NCBI GenBank assembly: GCA_025463925.1
Contig: JAODBK010000080.1
Span: 1 to 64,000 of the forward strand
Length of the DNA: 64,000 bases
Source: Acidimicrobiales bacterium
Lineage (GTDB): Bacteria; Actinomycetota; Acidimicrobiia; Acidimicrobiales; AC-14
Direction: 5' to 3'
The translations under genes and the position numbers were made by a program. The notes under the pieces were generated by a model. That model made no database searches. It was not told where the DNA came from and was given only the letters and a program-made list of their open reading frames with translations. Positions 44,416-51,566 of this stretch are shown piece by piece; positions within the stretch are counted from its first letter, which is position 1; each line of letters starts with the position of its first letter.

Positions 44416-46056
44416 ATGACGGAGGCCGAACGCGTGGATGACCGCCGCTGGTGGACGCTCGGCGTGCTGTGCCTCAGCCTGCTCATCGTCTTCGTCGGGA
44501 ACTCGAGCCTCAACGTCGCCATCCCGACGCTGTCGCGAGACCTGCACGCGTCGACGTCGCAGCTGCAGTGGGTCGTCGCCGCCTACTCGTTGGTCTTCGC
44601 CGGCCTGCTGTTCACCGCCGGCGCGATCGGCGACCGGTTCGGCCGCAAGGGAGCGTTGCAACTCGGGCTCGCCGGGTTCCTCGCCGGCGTGGCGTTGGCA
44701 TCGGCGTCGACTGCGATGTGGCAGCTGATCGCATGTCGCGCGCTCATGGGCGCGTGCGCGGCATTCATCATGCCGTCGACGTTGTCGATCCTCGTCAACG
44801 TGTTCCCGCCGGAGGAGCGGACCAAGGCCATCGCCGTCTGGGCCGGCGTCACCGGCGCCGCCGGCGCCATCGGGCCCGTCGCCAGCGGCTGGTTGCTCGG
44901 GCACTTCTGGTTCGGCTCGGTGTTCCTCATCAACGTCCCGATCATCGTCATGGCGCTCGCGCTGGGCGCCTTCCTCGTCCCGAAGTCGAAGGACCCGGAG
45001 CAGGCCGAGCTCGACCTCGTCGGCGCCGGATTGTCGATCGTGGGGATCTCGGCACTCGTCTACGGGCTCATCCAGGCGCCCGACAAGGGCTGGTCGAGCA
45101 CTGAGACGACCGCGGCGTTCGTCATCGGCGTCGTCGTCATCGCCCTGTTCGTGGTGTGGGAATCGCGCGTCGACCAGCCGATGCTCGACATGAGCTACTT
45201 CCGCAACCGCGCGTTCAGCACCGCCACCGGTGGGATGATCCTGGTGTTCCTGTCGATGTTCGGCGTGATGTTCCTCGTCACGCAGTACTTCCAGCTCATC
45301 CTCGGCTACAGCCCGCTCTCCGCCGCCCTCCGGTTCGTCCCGATGGCACCCATCATGATGATCGTCTCGCCGCTGACCCCCCGGATCATCGCCCGCCTCG
45401 GCGCCAACCGGACCGTGGCCACCGGCATGGCGCTCGTCTCCGTCGGGTTCGTGCTGCTCGCGTTCCTCGCCGTGGACACGTCGTACCTCTACGTGCTCCT
45501 GTGCGTGTTCTTCCTCATGAGCGGCATCGCGCTCACCATGTCGCCCATGACGGCCGCGATCATGTCGGCGGTTCCCCCACGCCGGGCCGGCGCCGGATCG
45601 GCCATGAACGACGCCACCCGCGAGCTCGGCGCGGCCCTCGGCGTGGCCGTGCTCGGCAGTGTCGCCGCCTCGCGCTACAGCGCCGGCATCAAGGGCGCCG
45701 TCGCCCAGCTCGCGCCGGCCGACCAGGCCGCATCGCGATCCTCCCTCGGCGGCGCGCTGCAGACCGCCTCGCGACTGCCCCAGGCGACCGCGACCCGGCT
45801 CGTCAGTGCCGCTGACCACGCGTTCGTCTCCGGCATGCACTTCGCGGCCATCACCGGTGCGGTCCTGGCGGCGTGCGCGTCGCTGCTGGTGATGCGCTTC
45901 CTGCCCCGCCAGATCGCCCAGCACGGCGCGGTCCGCGGTGCGCTCGAGGCCGCGGAGGACATGGCGGCGCTCGGCCTCGCCGGCATCCCGCCCGTGTTCG
46001 CCGACTCGCCCGACGACCGCACCCGAGCCGCAGCCGTCACCGGCCCGCACGCGTGA
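44416..46056 (+). CDS. DHA2-family (14-TM) MFS exporter
   Basis: A 546-residue exporter paralogous to 25516-27090, with GDRFGRKGAL (about 75-84), GVTGAAGAIGPVASGWLL in TM5 and fourteen hydrophobic segments. In TM1 the highly conserved Asp of the family motif is replaced: the sequence reads VFVGNSSLNVAIP, with Gly-Asn instead of Asp. That could alter proton coupling. It is divergent from TetR and overlaps the flavin reductase gene by GTGA, so it heads a three-gene operon. Confidence 0.92.
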   Translation: MTEAERVDDRRWWTLGVLCLSLLIVFVGNSSLNVAIPTLSRDLHASTSQLQWVVAAYSLVFAGLLFTAGAIGDRFGRKGALQLGLAGFLAGVALASASTAMWQLIACRALMGACAAFIMPSTLSILVNVFPPEERTKAIAVWAGVTGAAGAIGPVASGWLLGHFWFGSVFLINVPIIVMALALGAFLVPKSKDPEQAELDLVGAGLSIVGISALVYGLIQAPDKGWSSTETTAAFVIGVVVIALFVVWESRVDQPMLDMSYFRNRAFSTATGGMILVFLSMFGVMFLVTQYFQLILGYSPLSAALRFVPMAPIMMIVSPLTPRIIARLGANRTVATGMALVSVGFVLLAFLAVDTSYLYVLLCVFFLMSGIALTMSPMTAAIMSAVPPRRAGAGSAMNDATRELGAALGVAVLGSVAASRYSAGIKGAVAQLAPADQAASRSSLGGALQTASRLPQATATRLVSAADHAFVSGMHFAAITGAVLAACASLLVMRFLPRQIAQHGAVRGALEAAEDMAALGLAGIPPVFADSPDDRTRAAAVTGPHA

Positions 46057-46646
46057 GATCCGTGCTCCTTCAGGTCATCACCGGCACGACCCGAGAGGGA
46101 CGCTTCAGCGAGCGGGTCGCGGCATGGGTGGCGGAACGCCTCGCAGCTCGCGACGATTTCGCCATCGAGCTCGTCGATCTGCGTGACCATCCGCTGCCGT
46201 TCTTCGATGGCGTATCGCCGGCGAGGACCGGTCGCGAGTACCCGCGCGAAGACGTCGCCCGACTCGGCCAGACCATCGATCGGGCCGACGGCTACGTCGT
46301 GCTCACCGGCGAGTACAACCACGGCTATCCCGCGGTGCTCAAGAACGCCATGGACTGGACCTTCGTCGAGTGGCGGCGCAAGCCGATCAACTTCGTCGGC
46401 TGGGGCAACGTCGGTGGGGCCCGGGCGATCGAGCAGCTCCGGCAGGTCGCGATCGAGTTCGAGATGGCGCCGCTGCGCCACGCGGTGCACATCCTCCCCG
46501 ACATCCTGATCGCCGCCCGCCAGGCGGAGGATCCCGACGACCGGTCGGTGTTCGGCCCACTCGAGGCGAAGCTCGGCCTCCTGGCCGACGACCTCGCCTG
46601 GTGGGCCAGGACGCTGGCCGCCGGCCGCGACGGCGAGACCGAGTGA
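46053..46646 (+). CDS. NADPH-dependent FMN reductase-like flavoprotein
   Basis: A 197-residue flavodoxin-like protein. The FMN phosphate loop is ITGTTREGRFS (about 9-19), and GEYNHGYPAVLKNAMDW (about 86-102) is the family's isoalloxazine-binding block. Members are NAD(P)H quinone, azo or FMN reductases. The GTG overlaps the exporter's stop and the gene's own stop overlaps the following ATG (TGATG). Export, quinone/xenobiotic reduction and a thiol-dependent step may serve one detoxification response. Confidence 0.9.
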   Translation: MRSVLLQVITGTTREGRFSERVAAWVAERLAARDDFAIELVDLRDHPLPFFDGVSPARTGREYPREDVARLGQTIDRADGYVVLTGEYNHGYPAVLKNAMDWTFVEWRRKPINFVGWGNVGGARAIEQLRQVAIEFEMAPLRHAVHILPDILIAARQAEDPDDRSVFGPLEAKLGLLADDLAWWARTLAAGRDGETE

Positions 46647-47428
46647 TGGCCGCCTCGTCGTCGTCGCCGCTCGATGCCTCCCTCGCCGCCGTGCGGTCGT
46701 CGGCGAAGCTGCTCGCAGGACTGGTCACGCCGCTCGACGACGAGCAGCTCATGTTGCCGGCCTACCCGACCGAGTGGAGCATCGCCGACGTGCTGTCGCA
46801 CATCGGTTCCGGCGCCGTCATCTTCCAACGCCGCCTCGACGATGCGCTGGGCGACGAGCAGTCACCCGACGATTTCGCGCCGTCGGTGTGGGACACGTGG
46901 AACGCCAAGTCACCGCGCCGGAAAGCCGACGACGCCTTGGCCGCCGATCGCGCGCTGATCGACCGCGTCGACTCGCTGACCGACGCCGAACGGGCTCGCT
47001 TCCGCGTCGCCATGGGCCCGATGACGTTCGACCTGACCGGGTTCATCGGCCTCCGCCTCAACGAGCACGTGCTCCACACGTGGGACGTCAACGTCACGCT
47101 CGACCCGTCCGCCGTCCTTCCGCCCAACGCGGCCACACTGGTCGTCAAGGAGCTCGGCCTCATCGCGCAGTACACCGCGACGGCGACCGGCGCCACCCGC
47201 ACCATCACCGTCCGCACCACCGCGCCGACCTGCCAGTTCACGATCGACCTGACTCCCGACGCCGTCACGTTCTCGCCGGGCGCGACCGAAAGGGACCCGG
47301 ATCTGACACTTCCGGCGGAAGCGTTCGTCCGGCTCGTCTACGGACGCCTCGATCCGCAGCACACCCCGGCACTCGACGGCGATCTGACCGCGCTCGACGA
47401 TCTCCGCCACGTGTTCCCCGGCCCGTAA
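46646..47428 (+). CDS. DinB-fold, mycothiol-dependent maleylpyruvate-isomerase-like protein
   Basis: A 260-residue protein with an N-terminal four-helix DinB/MDMPI domain. Metal-ligand histidines are in ADVLSHIGSGAVIF (about 50) and NEHVLHTWDV (about 140). A C-terminal sterol-carrier-like domain follows (about 180-258). Members use mycothiol for isomerisation or thiol transfer in actinobacteria. It is the last gene of the exporter operon. A large hairpin begins 23 bases after the stop. Confidence 0.87.
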   Translation: MAASSSSPLDASLAAVRSSAKLLAGLVTPLDDEQLMLPAYPTEWSIADVLSHIGSGAVIFQRRLDDALGDEQSPDDFAPSVWDTWNAKSPRRKADDALAADRALIDRVDSLTDAERARFRVAMGPMTFDLTGFIGLRLNEHVLHTWDVNVTLDPSAVLPPNAATLVVKELGLIAQYTATATGATRTITVRTTAPTCQFTIDLTPDAVTFSPGATERDPDLTLPAEAFVRLVYGRLDPQHTPALDGDLTALDDLRHVFPGP

Positions 47429-47450
47429 CGGCTCACGCCTGGGTCACCGT

Positions 47451-47491
47451 CTTGGACCGTTCCGCACGCCCACCGTGCGTTCCCGTCCAAG
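47451..47491. terminator. Two-tier hairpin downstream of the exporter operon
   Basis: The outer arms are CTTGGAC and GTCCAAG, and the inner arms CGCACG and CGTGCG around a CCCAC loop; all four are perfect. It lies 23 bases after the MDMPI-like stop, so it may end that operon. No T-run follows. Confidence 0.5.
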
Positions 47492-47537
47492 TCGCGACCG
47501 ACAACGGGCCGCCGGTGATCCCGGGTGGCGCGCGATT

Positions 47538-47574
47538 CGTATCCGAACGCACCGCCCGCGTGCGTTCGGATACG
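47538..47574. repeat. Perfect 15-bp stem hairpin
   Basis: The arms CGTATCCGAACGCAC and its complement GTGCGTTCGGATACG flank a 7-base loop. It shares the GAACGCAC / GTGCGTTC core with the hairpin at 47451, so the two may be copies of one palindromic repeat family. Confidence 0.7.
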
Positions 47575-47646
47575 CATCAGAGCGTCGTCGTGAGGGACCG
47601 CTTGTCGCGGGGGCCTCTTCTGTTCCCCTAGGATTGGTGGACCTGG

Positions 47647-47666
47647 GGTGTCATTGTACGAACACC
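47647..47666 (+). repeat. Left terminal inverted repeat of GYD cassette
   Basis: GGTGTCATTGTACGAACACC, present as an exact inverse at 48252-48271. Together they bound 625 bp holding one gene. The outer flanks also share CCTGG. Confidence 0.75.
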
Positions 47667-47797
47667 CCATACAGCGTCATCGCCGGGCCCGTGACAACCA
47701 TGTCGGCGCCAAACACGGCGCTCCGCGGAGGCGACGGAGATCGGTAGGCCAAGACACTGCGGCGCCTGCCTATGCCGTCCGGCCGCAGCGTGCGCGA

Positions 47798-48124
47798 CTA
47801 CGCGCCGGGCGGTCGGTACTTGAGTTGCTCTGCCTTGCGCAAGGCGTCCAACGTTTCGTCGACCGACAGTAGGACGGTCGTCTCGAACGAGCTGAGCGCA
47901 CCGCCGCCCCCAATCGCGAGCGCAACCGCTGCCATGGACACGTTGTCGGGGGCCTCCCACAGGTTGTAGCCGTCGTGTTCGCCGAACGCGTACCAGAACC
48001 CGTGGAGCTTCCCACCAACCGACTCGATGTACGACTGGGCAGCCGCTCGGCGGTCCTCAGGGTTGCGGATCAATCTGGCCCAAGTCTCCGGCGTGTAACT
48101 GAACCTCGATAGGTAGAGCGGCAT
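47798..48124 (-). CDS. GYD-domain protein
   Basis: A 108-residue protein with the GYD family pattern. YLSRFSYTPETWARLIRNPEDR is at the start, and GGKLHGFWYAFGEHDGYNLWEAPDN (about 32-56) contains the DGYN signature. A small-residue-rich helix (SMAAVALAIGGGGAL) follows. The fold is ferredoxin-like and the function is unknown. AAGGAGAG precedes the ATG at 48124. The gene is the only one inside the 625-bp inverted-repeat cassette and is less GC-rich than its surroundings, hinting at transfer. Confidence 0.8.
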   Translation of the reverse strand: MPLYLSRFSYTPETWARLIRNPEDRRAAAQSYIESVGGKLHGFWYAFGEHDGYNLWEAPDNVSMAAVALAIGGGGALSSFETTVLLSVDETLDALRKAEQLKYRPPGA

Positions 48125-48251
48125 CGTCTCTCCTTCTCGCTGCCGACCAGGGCCGAGCCGGGGTCGAGCGTCCAAGTATGACCTGCTCGCGACACGGGAC
48201 GACGAGCTCATCAGCGCAATAGATGTGGCGCCATGGGAGCTGCAATCTGGC

Positions 48252-48271
48252 GGTGTTCGTACAATGACACC
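48252..48271 (-). repeat. Right terminal inverted repeat of GYD cassette
   Basis: GGTGTTCGTACAATGACACC is the exact reverse complement of 47647-47666. It lies 128 bases upstream of the GYD start and 34 bases from the 3' end of the tRNA-Val gene. Confidence 0.75.
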
Positions 48272-48305
48272 AGGCCAGAGACGAACTCGTTGGTCAACGT
48301 CGTCG

Positions 48306-48378
48306 TGGGCGCTGAGGGGCTCGAACCCCCGACCCCGTCCTTGTAAAAGACGTGCTCTACCGGCTGAGCTAAGCGCCC
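48306..48378 (-). tRNA. tRNA-Val (anticodon UAC)
   Basis: The leftward strand folds to a full 73-base cloverleaf. It has acceptor GGGCGCT paired with AGCGCCC, a D arm GCTC/GAGC, and an anticodon stem CGTCT/GGACG with loop TTTACAA (anticodon TAC). The T arm is GGGGG/CCCTC with loop TTCGAGC. The discriminator is A and no CCA is encoded. The only tRNA gene seen in the window. Confidence 0.95.
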
Positions 48379-48465
48379 GGGTTGGGCCATGGTAGGCGGC
48401 GACAACGCGGGGACAACGCGGCAGCCGAGTGGCGCCCGGTGGCCGGCGGCCAGGAAGATGACGGC

Positions 48466-49698
48466 GTGTCAGACCAACCCGCTCCCCTCGCCGGCATCCG
48501 CGTCATCGAGAGCTCGTTGCTCGGGCCGGGCGCCATCACCTCGCACCTGGCCGACCTGGGCGCCGATGTCATCAAGGTCGAGCCGCCGCAGGGTGACTAC
48601 ATCCGCGAGATGACGTGGCCGATCATCGAGGGCAACTCGCTGCTCCACCTCCACATCCACCGCAGCAAGCGCAGCGTCGTGCTCGACCTGCGGACGCCGG
48701 AGGGAGTCGAGGTGTACCTCGACCTCGCCCGCAACGCCGATGCGGTCGTCGAGGCCATGCGGCCGGGCGCGCTGGCCAAGCGCGGTCTCGGCTACGACAA
48801 GCTCAAGGCGGTCAACCCACGCATCGTCTTCTGCACGATCTCGGGCTACGGCATGACCGGCCCCTACCGCGATCTGCCGTCGCACGGCATCGCGTACGAC
48901 ACGTGGGCCGGGCTGGTGCCGCCGGCCTACGACGAGGAGGGCTTCTGCTACCTCCCCGAACACCCGTCGATGGGCATCCACGCCGGGCCGCTGTTCGGGT
49001 CGTTCGCCATCCTCGCCGGCATCCTCCGGGCGCGCGAGCACGGCGTCGGCTGCCAGATGGAAGTCGCGCAGTCCGACGCCGCGGCGTACATGGACTGGTA
49101 CCGCATCGAGACCTACAAGGCCTACGAGCGCCCGCAGTCCGAGGTCACCGGCAACAAGTCCGACAACTACGAGCGACGGGCACCGGGCACCGCGGGAATG
49201 AAGTCCGGCGTGCGCTACCAGATGTACGAGTCGGCGGACTCGCACATCTTGTTCATGGCGTCGGAGCAGGCGTTCTGGAAGAACTTCTGCGAGATGGTCG
49301 GGCGGACGGACATGTTCGAGCGCTGGCCGGGCTCGAAGTACGCCGACCACGCGCCCGGCAACCGCGAGATGCAGGCCGAGCTGCGCGACATCTTCAAGAC
49401 GAAGAGCAGCCAGGAGTGGGTCAGGCTCGGCGAGGAGCACAACGTCCCGATCGCGCCGGTGAACACGTCGAAGACGATCGCCGACGACCCGCAGTTCCAG
49501 GACCGACTGCCGTGGATCCCGGCGTCGACGCTCGGCGCCGACGAGCTGCCGTTCCCGGTGAAGTTCATGGACGCGCCGGTGCCCGAGCCCAGCCACGCGC
49601 CGACCGTCGGCCAGCACACCGACGAGGTGCTGTCCGGTGTGCTGGGCTACGACGACGAGTGCATGGCGGCGCTGCGCGAGGCCAAGGCGCTCGGCTAG
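48466..49698 (+). CDS. CaiB/BaiF (class III) CoA-transferase
   Basis: A 410-residue family III CoA-transferase, which moves CoA between carboxylic acids through an aspartyl-CoA anhydride. Typical blocks are LAGIRVIESSLLGPGAITSHLADLGADVIKVE (about 8-39), the catalytic-Asp region GIAYDTWAGL (about 140-149), GVGCQMEVAQSDAAAYM (about 190-206) and LRDIFKTKSSQEWV. The GTG at 48466 marks the start of family similarity. It is separated from two NTF2-like genes by 7 and then 4 bases, forming one operon. Confidence 0.92.
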   Translation: MSDQPAPLAGIRVIESSLLGPGAITSHLADLGADVIKVEPPQGDYIREMTWPIIEGNSLLHLHIHRSKRSVVLDLRTPEGVEVYLDLARNADAVVEAMRPGALAKRGLGYDKLKAVNPRIVFCTISGYGMTGPYRDLPSHGIAYDTWAGLVPPAYDEEGFCYLPEHPSMGIHAGPLFGSFAILAGILRAREHGVGCQMEVAQSDAAAYMDWYRIETYKAYERPQSEVTGNKSDNYERRAPGTAGMKSGVRYQMYESADSHILFMASEQAFWKNFCEMVGRTDMFERWPGSKYADHAPGNREMQAELRDIFKTKSSQEWVRLGEEHNVPIAPVNTSKTIADDPQFQDRLPWIPASTLGADELPFPVKFMDAPVPEPSHAPTVGQHTDEVLSGVLGYDDECMAALREAKALG

Positions 49699-49705
49699 CC
49701 CGGCG

Positions 49706-50050
49706 GTGTCCGCATCCACCGTCATCGAGCGCTTCCTCTCGGCCATGACCGCCCACGACTGGGAGGCGATGGGTGACTGCGTCACCGACGACGTGCACCG
49801 CGTCGGTCCCTACGGCGACGTGTACGACGGCAGGGCCGAGTACGTCGAGTTCATCTCGAAGCTGTTGCCGACGCTGCCGGGCTACGTCATGCAGGTCGAC
49901 CGCGTGACCTACGCCGACGGCGGCCGCCTGGCATTCGCCGAGCTGAGCGAGACCGTCGACGGCACGCGCACACCGGAAGCGCTGGTGTTCGAGCTCGACG
50001 GCGACCGCATCAACCACATCGCCATCTACCTCTCGCAGGACGGGGACTGA
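49706..50050 (+). CDS. SnoaL-like/NTF2-fold protein
   Basis: A 114-residue single-domain protein. STVIERFLSAMTAHDWEAMGDCVTDDVHRVGPYGDVYDGRAEYVEFI follows the limonene-1,2-epoxide-hydrolase/SnoaL pattern, with an acidic pocket. The GTG start is seven bases after the CoA-transferase stop. It is followed four bases later by a second NTF2-like gene. It is a likely small hydratase or isomerase of the same pathway. Confidence 0.75.
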   Translation: MSASTVIERFLSAMTAHDWEAMGDCVTDDVHRVGPYGDVYDGRAEYVEFISKLLPTLPGYVMQVDRVTYADGGRLAFAELSETVDGTRTPEALVFELDGDRINHIAIYLSQDGD

Positions 50051-50054
50051 CGCC

Positions 50055-50456
50055 ATGGACTGGGACGCGTGGGCCCGCAAGGTCGAGACCGCGGTCGACA
50101 TGGAGGCCAAGGGCAACTGGAAGGGCTTGTTCGCACCCGGCGCCACGTTCGCCGACCCGGCCAACGCACCCACCGAGGACCTCCGCGACATCGTCCGCCA
50201 GACCAAGGTGTTCCCGGACTGGACGCAGGAGATCACGTCGATCCGGGGCGGTGACGACTGGGCGGTATTCGAGTGGATCGGTCGGGCGACGTACGCGCCG
50301 CCCGACCCGTCGTCGCCGGGCCACGGCGCCGCGATCGAGATGCACGGCGCCACCATCGTCGAGGTCGACGCCGCCGGCTTGGTCACCTCGTGGCGCGACT
50401 ACCTCGACCGCAAGGAGCCCGAGGACCAGATCCGCCGGGCCGCCAAGGCCCGCTGA
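50055..50456 (+). CDS. SnoaL-like/NTF2-fold protein
   Basis: A 133-residue NTF2-fold protein. GNWKGLFAPGATFADPANAPTEDLRDIVRQTKVFPDW and GAAIEMHGATIVEVDAAGLVTSWRDYLDR give the typical strand order. It is the second of a tandem pair with the gene at 49706 but only distantly alike, so the two may form a heteromer or catalyse successive steps. It ends seven bases from the convergent binding-protein gene. Confidence 0.75.
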   Translation: MDWDAWARKVETAVDMEAKGNWKGLFAPGATFADPANAPTEDLRDIVRQTKVFPDWTQEITSIRGGDDWAVFEWIGRATYAPPDPSSPGHGAAIEMHGATIVEVDAAGLVTSWRDYLDRKEPEDQIRRAAKAR

Positions 50457-50462
50457 CGCCAG

Positions 50463-51521
50463 TCAGACTTGGATGGTGCGGCCGCCCTTCCAGGTGCGGA
50501 GGACGAGGTAGTCGCCTTTGAGGGCGGCGTGGTCCTGGTTGCCGAAGCCCATGAACGTGCCGTCCACGCCGCTGGCCGCCGGCATGCGCTTGATCCGCTC
50601 GAGACCGTCGCGGATGCCAGCTCGCGTGAGGTGGGCGGCGCGGGCCACCGCCTCGCCGATCAGTCGCCCCATGTCGTACGCCGCGCAGCCGATCGGGCCG
50701 CCGGCGGACGCCTTCGAGCGTTCGCGCAACGCGGCCCGCACTCGGTTCTCGTCGGCGATGCCGTCGATGTAGACCCAGCCTTCCCACCCATCGCGCCAGT
50801 CGGGCCGGGCGTAGCCGAACATGAGCGACGAGTTGGCGACGACCGGCAGCTCCCAACCCAGCTCGGCGACCGCCAGCGCGACCGCGCGCGCCGCCACGCC
50901 GAGCCCGAGGTACACCAGCGCCTGCGGCGACGCGACCTGCAACCGCTTCGCCACCGACACCAGGTCTTCGGTGAGCGGCGAGATGGCGGCGGTGCCGACG
51001 ATGTCGATCCCCAGCACACCGCACGCTTCACCGAGGTATTCGAGATAGCGGCGGCCGACCGGCGAGTTGTCATAGATCACCGCGATCGTGCGCAGGCCGA
51101 CGCGGTCGATGTGTTGCGCCAGCACCACCGGCTCCTCCTCGAGCGAGCCGATCTGGTAGTGGAACATCCACTCGCTCCGGGTGAGCTCGCCGCCGGTGTA
51201 GTTGATGCACGGGACGCGCAACTCGTCCGCCAGCTCGCGGATGATGTAGCCGTTGTCGCTGATCGACGGCCCGAGGATCGCCAGCGGGCCCTGGTCGACC
51301 AAGCCGCGGAACCGCTGCTCCAGGTCGTGGGCGGTGCCCGCCGGCAGACCATCGGCCTGCACCGCGACCAGCTCGACCTCCCGATCGAGTCGGCCGGTGG
51401 CGGCGACCTCGGCCAGGCCGATCCGGACGGCCTCCTCGAACCCGGCGCCGCCGTCGTGCTGGGGGAAGTCGTAGAAGACGCCGACGAGGATCGGCTTGCC
51501 GGCTTGTCCGGGGTCGGTCAC
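50463..51521 (-). CDS. Branched-chain-amino-acid-type ligand-binding protein without signal peptide
   Basis: A 352-residue type I periplasmic-binding-fold protein (Peripla_BP_6). Visible blocks are ILVGVFYDFPQHDGGAGFEEAVRIGL (about 11-36), AILGPSISDNGYIIRELADELRVPCINYT (about 81-109), TIAVIYDNSPVGRRYLEYLGEACG (about 146-169) and a C-terminal APALKGDYLVLRTWKGGR-like strand. There is no signal peptide or lipobox and no transporter gene nearby, so it is probably cytosolic, perhaps a sensor. The leaderless GTG start is preceded by TACACT and the CTGAC operator shared with the divergent ligase. Confidence 0.82.
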   Translation of the reverse strand: MTDPGQAGKPILVGVFYDFPQHDGGAGFEEAVRIGLAEVAATGRLDREVELVAVQADGLPAGTAHDLEQRFRGLVDQGPLAILGPSISDNGYIIRELADELRVPCINYTGGELTRSEWMFHYQIGSLEEEPVVLAQHIDRVGLRTIAVIYDNSPVGRRYLEYLGEACGVLGIDIVGTAAISPLTEDLVSVAKRLQVASPQALVYLGLGVAARAVALAVAELGWELPVVANSSLMFGYARPDWRDGWEGWVYIDGIADENRVRAALRERSKASAGGPIGCAAYDMGRLIGEAVARAAHLTRAGIRDGLERIKRMPAASGVDGTFMGFGNQDHAALKGDYLVLRTWKGGRTIQV

Positions 51522-51527
51522 CGCCGG

Positions 51528-51549
51528 AGTGTACTGACGCCTGTGTCAG
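51528..51549. promoter_or_regulatory. Divergent promoter/operator of binding protein and acyl-CoA ligase
   Basis: Positions 51534-51549 read CTGACGCCTGTGTCAG (CTGAC-n6-GTCAG). The adjacent leftward TACACT (complement of 51528-51533) is a -10 box six bases before the binding-protein GTG. The same 16-bp framework recurs at 53065-53080. Confidence 0.6.
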
Positions 51550-51566
51550 GCGCGAGAGTGGGCGCC

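Larger units (their letters stand above)
47429..47797. other. Gene-free interval with two hairpins and one end of an inverted-repeat cassette
   Basis: No convincing coding sequence is seen in these 369 bases. The interval holds hairpins at 47451-47491 and 47538-47574 and the left 20-bp inverted repeat at 47647-47666. From about 47580 onward the base composition is visibly less GC-rich than in the flanking genes. Confidence 0.7.

Noticed and set aside
47647-48271. Inverted repeat considered as a pair of LexA/SOS boxes or phage att sites
   Set aside because: It lacks the actinobacterial LexA pattern CGAAC-n4-GTTCG, and att sites would be direct repeats with an integrase gene; neither is seen.
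50453-50466. CTGACGCCAGTCAG, resembling the CTGAC-n6-GTCAG operator
   Set aside because: The spacing is 4 rather than 6, and the sequence is made largely of the two converging TGA stop codons, so it is probably coincidental.
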